Assembly: GCA_963920765.1 (NCBI GenBank)
Contig: OY987250.1
Coordinates: forward strand, 2,914,001 to 2,978,000
Direction of reading: 5' to 3'
Length of the DNA stretch: 64,000 nt
From: Ulota crispa
Lineage: Eukaryota > Streptophyta > Bryopsida > Orthotrichales > Orthotrichaceae
How positions within the stretch are numbered: the stretch's first letter is position 1; each line of letters opens with the position of its first letter. The position numbers were made by a program, and so were the translations under genes. Shown here piece after piece: positions 57,883 to 64,000 of this stretch. The notes beneath the pieces were generated by a model. That model saw nothing but the letters and a program-made list of their open reading frames with translations. It was not told the origin of the DNA and did no database searches.

Positions 57883-59109
57883 CCAACCCTTTTTGTATTA
57901 GGGTGTACATTTTAGTTCTAAAATGTACATCCTAGGTACACAAGGTTGAAATTAGAGATGACTTATTAAAAGGTCGGGTATGTGTATGAGGAGGGATACC
58001 TTATTGCCCAATTTTTCTGATTTTTGTTAGTTCCATGTATTGGTCTTTGTTGACATTTTATTTGTGATTTGCAAAAATTGGCTATGCATGAAAGTCTACC
58101 TTATAATACAATTTTCATAAATTTAGGGGAAATTTTACTTTTGGGACTTTTGGGTTTTGTATCCTTGAAAGAGTGTTTAATAAACAATCACTCGAGAAAG
58201 TAAAATTCAGAAGTCCCAAATTACATTTTTTCTTAAATTAATGAATATCATGTTTTATGCTTTTGCAAAGAGTGGAGAGTAAGCATCCATGAAAGCCGTG
58301 GAGTTGAAATTGCTCAGATCTTTTTCAGATCTTCCACAAAAAAACCGCCAGCAAGTCCTTGGCAAATTTCAGTTCGAAAGGCAAGAATTTACACAATTGA
58401 GGAGTCTCAAAGTTATGGAAAGCAAAAATAAAAAAATAAAAAAATAAAGGGTTTTCTATAGAAAAGTTGACAGTTTTATCTAGAGGAGGTGGAGTTTATA
58501 AACGTGCAAATTTGTGGTTTGTTATGACAAAACCAAGAAGTTTTCTACACGTTACGGAATTTTAAAGTTGAGATTAAAAAGATTGTGTATCATGAAAATT
58601 TTATCAGGAAAAACTTAGTGTAAATTAGGTGATGAAATAGGATTAAAAAATTACCTGATTTTATTGTCTAGTTTTTGTCGCCCGGTAGAGGAAATTTCCT
58701 TGCCAAAAGTTGCAGGTATGTCTTATCATGCTAAAATTTCACAACAGTTTTTGTTTTGCAATGATTAAATTTGTATAAGAATATGTATGTCAAGGAAGAA
58801 AAATAAAAATAAGAATGTCTAAGTCCAACTCTTGTGCTCACGTGTGCTTTGGAACTCTTAGGATTATGTTGTATAAGTAAGTTGAGAGTATGTGTGAAAA
58901 TTTTCAAACCAATTGGGCCTATCTATAATGGTTGCTTGGAAGTCAGCAATAAAGTCATCCTGATGTAAACCTTTTGAAACACAATCAAGATTGTTAAAAA
59001 TTTACCAAGAATAAAATTGGTAGTGAAACACGTGTCCAATAAAAAAATTAGAATAGTCTGATAAATACATTTAGAAGAGCCTTTCATCTTGGAATTGTAA
59101 CTTGTGACT
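57883..59109. other. Intergenic, nothing recognised
   Basis: AT-rich, with a palindrome-like pair CCCAAA..AAGTAAAATTTCCC near 58130-58220 and an AAATAAAAAAATAAAAAAATAAA run near 58420-58447. No gene is supported. Confidence 0.5.
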
Positions 59110-59479
59110 TTAACCCTTTAGTGACTGTCAACCATTTGGGGGGCACCTCAAATTTTCACTATACGGTCTGCAAAACACATTTAAGGACAAAAGCTGTGTT
59201 TCTAAAATTAGATTGGACCGGACATATCAAAGTTATAAACTTTGGCAACATGAATATAAAAACAAAAGTTTGATCTATTGGACCAATTCCATGCTTGTAT
59301 TTGGAGGGCATCCACACCTTTATTACATTTGAGATCAACAAAGAAGTTAGAATATAGATCAATGCTGTTCTAGTGAAGTAATCAAGATCCCAAACTAAAA
59401 CTTTTTGTTGGTAGCAAATGCCAGTTATATAGCAACATACACACTATGTATTATAATAGCCTCATCCTTTAAGGATTAA
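59110..59479 (-). mobile_element. Family A element, inverted long copy
   Basis: 370 bp between TTAACCCTTTAGTGAC (TTAA 59110-59113) and CCTTTAAGGATTAA (TTAA 59476-59479). The inner blocks TGTATTTGGA and TTACATTTGAGATCAACAAA and then AACTAAAACTTTTTG are the complements of family A. About 130 bp of extra sequence lies next to the left end. Confidence 0.68.
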
Positions 59480-59607
59480 GCAGTTGGGTATGGGTATGTC
59501 TACCTTAGAGAGAAGAAATATACTCTTGTCCTATCTCGTTTTGCCACATGGCTAGTTTTTATTTGGCTATTTAAGGAAGGAGAGAACGCAACACTTAAGA
59601 AAATGAT

Positions 59608-59701
59608 AGGACAACAAACCTAGACTCCACATGGGATTAGGACAACAAACCTAGACTCCACGTGGGATTAGGACAACAAACCTAGATTCCACATGGAATA
59701 A
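59608..59701. repeat. 31-bp tandem repeat, three units
   Basis: Unit AGGACAACAAACCTAGACTC plus CACATGGGATT, three times, the last unit with T for C and ending AATAAGG. It directly abuts the MITE at 59699-60035. Confidence 0.9.
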
Positions 59702-60035
59702 GGTAGAAATACCATAAACGGTTACTCCCCAATAATGACAAAGTAGTCTGTTCTAAAACCAACAAAAACTAATTTTGAAAAAGATTTTGAAAAGATGTTG
59801 TTTCTTTACATTTGATTGGTTCAAACTTGTTTCATAACAAGGTTCTAGAGGTAACCATTTAAGGTGCACCTATGAAATGAGAATTGATCAATCAAAAATC
59901 CACATTTGTATTGCATAAAATATTCATTCTTGAGTTAAAAAAATTACACTCTTCCTTAATTATCCTTGTTTCTCATTCCCCATATCTTACAGACTAAAGT
60001 GGCTTATTTTAACCGTTTATGGTATTTCTACCTTA
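59699..60035. mobile_element. MITE with perfect 26-bp terminal inverted repeats
   Basis: TAAGGTAGAAATACCATAAA at the left continues for six more bases and is repeated as a perfect complement ending at 60035. Reading the outer TA as target duplication gives termini AGGTAGAAATACC, similar to AGGTAGGAG at 15510 and 18504. The interior is 285 bp and non-coding. Perfect termini suggest a fairly recent insertion. Confidence 0.8.
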
Positions 60036-61268
60036 GGCGAGCTACTGTGGTGGAGTTCTACAAATGACTAAGCAAGGGGTAAGCTGCAGAATACGTTCAA
60101 GTGGAAAAGGCAATCTTTCAAATTTTCCAAGTACGGAAAAACTTCAACCCACGTGACATGAAATATGCCGTCATCAAAATTATCAACCATATCCTTACTA
60201 GCACAACATACACTAAGTCACCCGTGAAACAACATACATCTTGACTTCCTGTACTGTACAGTACCTTCCCATAAATTTTTGTCACTTTCATTTCTGGTTA
60301 AAAAATAGATATTTCTTTGAGAAAATCAAAATATGTTGTTTGATTCCTACATTGTGACTAAGTTTGTACCTCTTAACAAGATGTTAAGTTTCCTTGGTGA
60401 AAATCTAGTTAATAAACAATAAAGTCTATTTTACAAAATTTGGGCATACCAAAGGTCTCATTTAAATCTTTGTAGATCAAATTTTTGTTATTTAAGAGGG
60501 TTCCTTTTAGGATGAAAGATGTACATATGGATGTTTCCTACATACTCATGCAATCACATCTCAAAAATTCATCACTAATATATTTCAATCAATTATCATG
60601 TCAAACCACAAATTTAATACAAAATAATCCACCAAAAATAGGGTTTTGGTTTTGAGGAGTTGAAATTTGATATGTTTGATTGGGATTGCATAAGAATCCA
60701 ACATCTAAGGTTTAAATCAACAAAATACTAATTATACTCTGTGCAATGCAAAGTTCTTTGAACTACGCAAGAAAGTGATGAAAACTTATGGTAGGGTACC
60801 GTACATAACTCCAAGTCAAGAGTCATAAGAAGACTCGTCCAGGTAATTAATTTAGGAGCCGGTTGAGAAGGTCATGAGAGGAGAAAAACAAGTTCCTGCT
60901 CTTGCTTCTTGAAACACCACAACTACTGAACGTTGACGTCCACAAGCTTTCAGAAGGTGATACTACCAACAGTGTGAGCACAAAGAACAAATGGTAAATG
61001 TATTCAAAATGCTGATCTGTCAGCTTGCATGGCTAATAACCAAAACTATCAGTATAGACATGAGCAAGGGGCGTGCTTTGCCAGCTGAAAATGACTAAGG
61101 ATGTAGAACCAAACTACCATCACAACGCACATGCAAAGAGAGACAGCTCGCATTATGGAAGATGCACCGCATAGGTTTGCAATGGTGCTTGGGCGAGGAT
61201 GCTGTACCGAACGGCTCTTGACATGCGAGGCCACATCCTGCAGGTAGGTAGGGAGTGAAGGGAATAGT
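60036..61268. other. Intergenic block with one dispersed-repeat fragment
   Basis: The segment at about 60420-60710 matches the right arm of the inverted repeat at 56996-57882 (for example AAAGATGTACATATGGATGT). The rest, to the CNX3 stop, has no recognised feature; part of it at 61049-61268 is probably the CNX3 3' UTR. Confidence 0.55.
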
Positions 61269-62708
61269 CTAGGTCCGACGGCGAGACCAATCCCCGCTCT
61301 TGCCTCCTGTTTTGGATTCAAGCCGCACCTCTGCAATTTGGATGTCCTTTGTGACCGCCTTGCACATGTCATAGACAGTGAGGCTGGCGACAGTCACAGC
61401 AGTGAGCGCCTCCATCTCGACACCTGTGGGGCCGACAGTAGTCACTGTGGCTTCAACGTCCACAGCATGCAGGTCTTCGTTTAAACTCAAGCTCATATCA
61501 ACACCGCTCAACATTAGAGGATGACATAGAGGAATCAATCTGGCTGTCTGCTTGGCGCCCATAATCCCTGCAATTTTGGCCACTGTGAGAACATCCCCTT
61601 TGGAAAGGTTATTGGCCGCCACAAGAGAGAACGCATCTGCGCCGAGCAGCACGCGGCCACTCGCTATAGCCACCCTTTGCACGTCAGCCTTAGGAGCCAC
61701 GTTCACCATGGCCGCCTTTCCAGCAGAGTCAATATGGGAGAGGCCCAAAGCATCATTGATACTTCTTTGCGATGATGACTGGTGCTTGCGCATGACAACA
61801 TCTGCACCCATCTTGAAAGGCACTGGGAACATTTCGTGAGGGGTTCCCATGGATGTCAGACAACCATCGTCATGGGTGTCCATTGTTGCACAACTCCCCT
61901 CAGCCTCTGCCTGCCCCTCAAAGACAAGGGTGTTTGGCTCGTCAGCTTTAAGACCAGAGCTTGTTCCCATTGCGGAGGGGGGTACATCACCAAACACAAA
62001 TTGCAGCTCCTGCTAGACAAATAGTCCAGTACAATCAATGTAGGTCGGCAAGAGGATACGATCGTCCGAGTTGCTTCCTTGTTACCGTTCACTTATGCCA
62101 TGATGCTTATAGGCAGCTTATCTTTAATAGGTTTTCCTTTTTGTACTGGATTTTATTCTAAAGATGTTATTTTAGAGCTCGCTTATACTAAATATACAAT
62201 TAGTGGTAACTTTGCTTTCTGGTTGGGAAGTGTTTCTGTCTTCTTCACTTCTTATTAATCATTTCGTCTACTTTTTTAAACTTTTTTAGCATCAACAAAT
62301 TCATTCAAGCGAGACAAACTCTATAATAAGGTTTGGCCACAATTCAACCCTAAGTGGTCACCAATCGCAAACAACTTAGAGGATGAGAAGAAAGCAAACC
62401 TTGTTAAACTCGTCGACCATCAAGTCGATCTCGTGTCCTCTCAAGGTCACGCTCCCCGGTTCCCCATACCCGAAGCGCGACTTGCGGGCCTCGTCATATG
62501 GATTGTCCTCGTCATCGCTAAAGCTACTGCCGTCAAAGCCTGACCCCAACGACGATGTCCACTTGGGTCTTGAGAACAACAACGTCGGCAGTACACGTAC
62601 ACCCTGGTGTGGCACAGTGATATGACTCAGACTCAACGCAGTTCGAAGCAGCCTAATCTGGCGAGCCCCTTCAAGTCCAATTCCAATTCCAAGGCGAAGA
62701 AGACACAT
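61269..62708 (-). CDS. CNX3: Cyclic pyranopterin monophosphate synthase (CNX3/MoaC), organellar
   Basis: Second enzyme of the first step of molybdenum-cofactor synthesis: it turns the cyclised GTP product of CNX2/MoaA into cyclic pyranopterin monophosphate, in plants in the mitochondrion. Two exons on the - strand, 62400-62708 and 61269-62009, joined in phase 0, give 349 residues. The N-terminal exon ([20 protein letters not shown] and on) is arginine-rich with few acids, as in a mitochondrial presequence, then serine- and acid-rich linker. The MoaC domain covers roughly the last 160 residues: [45 protein letters not shown] and YDMCKAV, and the end [11 protein letters not shown]. All the usual conserved Lys, His and Glu residues are visible. 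The frame is open upstream of 62708 to an ATG at 62792, so the start is not certain. CNX3 of Arabidopsis is about 270 residues; this copy has a longer front. Confidence 0.93.
62010..62399 (-). other. Intron of CNX3
   Basis: Bounded on the - strand by AACAAG/GTTTGC at 62399-62400 and by a CTAGCAG acceptor at 62010. Both flanking codons are complete. I see no repeat or gene in it. Confidence 0.75.
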
Positions 62709-62712
62709 TATA

Positions 62713-62802
62713 ATAAACCCAGTAGGGCCTTCCTCCCAATCCCACAAGAAATTTGTAATAAACCCACTAGGGCTTTCCTCCCAATCCCACAAAAAATTTG
62801 TG
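62713..62802. repeat. 45-bp tandem duplication at the CNX3 5' end
   Basis: Two copies at 62713-62757 and 62758-62802 share ATAAACCCA.TAGGGC.TTC and CCCAATCCCACAA.AAATTTGT. On the - strand they encode two WDWEE..SGFI-type segments in the open frame upstream of the chosen start at 62708. This duplication is why I prefer the downstream ATG. Confidence 0.85.
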
Positions 62803-63010
62803 CCTCGCTTGATCGAAAATTATTACTGCAGCAGCAGGCCTGAAGAATGAGTTGAATAGTTGTTACTCCTGAGCAATTGCAACCCTAGAACCAACCAACC
62901 CGAGAGAATCACTCGGTAGCCTTGAGAATCAATCGGCAACTGAACTGAACGCTACAAAAGCGATATTGTCTGCAAGAATACCAAACGAGGGCATGGGCAT
63001 TGATGTACTG
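62803..63010. other. Upstream region of CNX3
   Basis: Likely promoter and 5' UTR of CNX3 on the - strand. No TATA box can be chosen with confidence. Nothing else is seen. Confidence 0.35.
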
Positions 63011-63335
63011 TACGGGTATGTACACCCATAAGCACCACTGTCCCCATAATCGTCACCTCTAAAATCTTGGAAAATCTGTGGAAGTGAATAGATGTAATGA
63101 CAAGGATGTACAATATGTGAACATGAAATCTTAATAGTGGTTACGGGTGCAATGGCAGTTTGCTCTTTAGAAATTCGCAACTTATTCTCACAGTATCCAA
63201 ATAATACATTCAAAAGTGCAAACTCATTATTTTTCTATTCCTAGTAAGATCCTACCTATAATTTTGCTAGATGTTTAATAATACTCATCATGTTCAAAAC
63301 CCTTAGTTTGACGCTTATGGGTGTACATACCTTAT
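63011..63335. mobile_element. MITE with GGTATGTACACCCATAAGC termini, copy 2 (inverted to 18502-18785)
   Basis: GGGTATGTACACCCATAAGC at about 63014 pairs with GCTTATGGGTGTACATACC ending near 63330. The interior (GGAAAATCTGTGGAAGTGAA, then GTAATGACAAG.ATGTACAA, then AAAGTGCAAACTCATT) is the reverse complement of the element at 18502-18785. It lies within about 300 bp of the CNX3 start. Confidence 0.7.
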
Positions 63336-63770
63336 CAGATGCAGCTATCCCTATAAACAGGATCCCGAGCGCCCCACGATCCACAGTCCCTGGGCACACC
63401 CACAGCACAGCACGTAAGTTATGCACCGAGCAATCACAACATTCGATGCAAGTTAGAGTGGCAAAAAAGAAAACGTCGTCGTCGAATAATTGAGATGATT
63501 TTTTGACAAAAAGAGAATTAAAGGCCCTGATAATTTAAGACAACTTGGTTTACCTCAAAGTTGGCAGTTGAACACAAATTATATACGACCTTGCTTGACC
63601 AACAAAAATCATGCCATGCATACGCCACAAGACGATATATCTATTTATCTGCACAACTTCTGATAATTAAAAAATGGGAATTGATATGCGTACCACACCT
63701 TCTTGACTATCCCACCACACCCCGGGGTAAATTTTAGATTTCTACCATCAAAAAGCTGAATTTGAGAATT
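63336..63770. other. Intergenic, nothing recognised
   Basis: No gene, RNA or repeat recognised. Confidence 0.45.
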
Positions 63771-64000
63771 TGAAATTCAGATTTGGACTTAGAGACCTGG
63801 ATTTTGTTTAGAACCATAAAAAATAAAAATTGTAATTGAACAACACCCAATGAAAAAGCTTAGCACCAGAGAAAAAATATTACTTTTACTTTTTTTAATA
63901 AAAAGGATAAGCTTTTTCATTGGGTGTTGTTCAATTACAACTTCTTCTTTTTTTATGGTTCTAAACAAAATCCAGGTCTCTAAGTCCAAATCTGAATTCC
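63771..64000. repeat. Inverted repeat at the right edge, arms about 95 bp (may continue)
   Basis: The left arm at about 63771-63871 (AATTCAGATTTGGACTTAGA at its start, CAATGAAAAAGCTTA at its end) is the near-perfect complement of about 63908-64000. The loop is about 36 bp. The right arm reaches the window edge, so its full extent is unknown. It is probably a foldback MITE. Confidence 0.85.

Noticed and set aside
1-64000. tRNA, rRNA or known small RNA genes
   Set aside because: I looked for cloverleaf-type patterns and conserved rRNA/snRNA blocks by eye and saw none; a covariance-model scan could still find small ones.

Overview
This is a nuclear land-plant window. The coding genes are intron-rich with GT-AG splice sites, the intergenic DNA is AT-rich and full of transposon relics, and the genes belong to plant families: a bifunctional L-fucokinase/GDP-L-fucose pyrophosphorylase, a MOM1/CHD3-type chromatin protein, a TBC1D22/Gyp1-type Rab-GAP and the molybdenum-cofactor protein CNX3. 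A MOM1-like protein that still has a PHD finger and two chromodomains hints at a seedless plant such as a bryophyte or lycophyte. The species cannot be fixed from sequence alone.

Layout. 1-973 is the last intron and last exon of the fucokinase gene on the + strand, followed by tandem repeats. 1175-18850 has no gene I can support; it holds short DNA transposons, foldback elements, microsatellites and tandem repeats. 18850-20742 is the GC-richer 5' region of the large central gene. 20765-38683 (+) reads as one 28-exon gene model of about 3383 codons, and every exon joins in phase. Its predicted protein carries a CW zinc finger, a PWWP-like module, a PHD finger, two chromodomains, a SNF2 helicase whose ATPase motifs are lost, and a CMM2-like coiled coil. 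38684-45758 holds small elements and a decayed pogo/CENP-B-like (DDE_1) transposase on the - strand. 45759-50079 (-) is an 11-exon TBC Rab-GAP of 443 codons, convergent with the MOM1-like gene. 50500-61268 is again repeat-rich. 61269-62708 (-) is CNX3 (MoaC) in two exons with an N-terminal presequence. The window ends inside a near-perfect inverted repeat.

The genes are not an operon and have no shared pathway. Fucose salvage, chromatin silencing, vesicle traffic and cofactor synthesis are neighbours by chromosomal position only.

Two things deserve most attention. One is the CW-PWWP-PHD-chromo-dead-SNF2-CMM2 architecture of the central gene. The other is a set of TTAA-flanked elements whose termini begin CCC or CCCC. 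They fall in at least four size and sequence families and look like piggyBac-type non-autonomous transposons, a group seldom described from land plants. Exon borders are my reading of splice motifs and phase. No transcript data were available.
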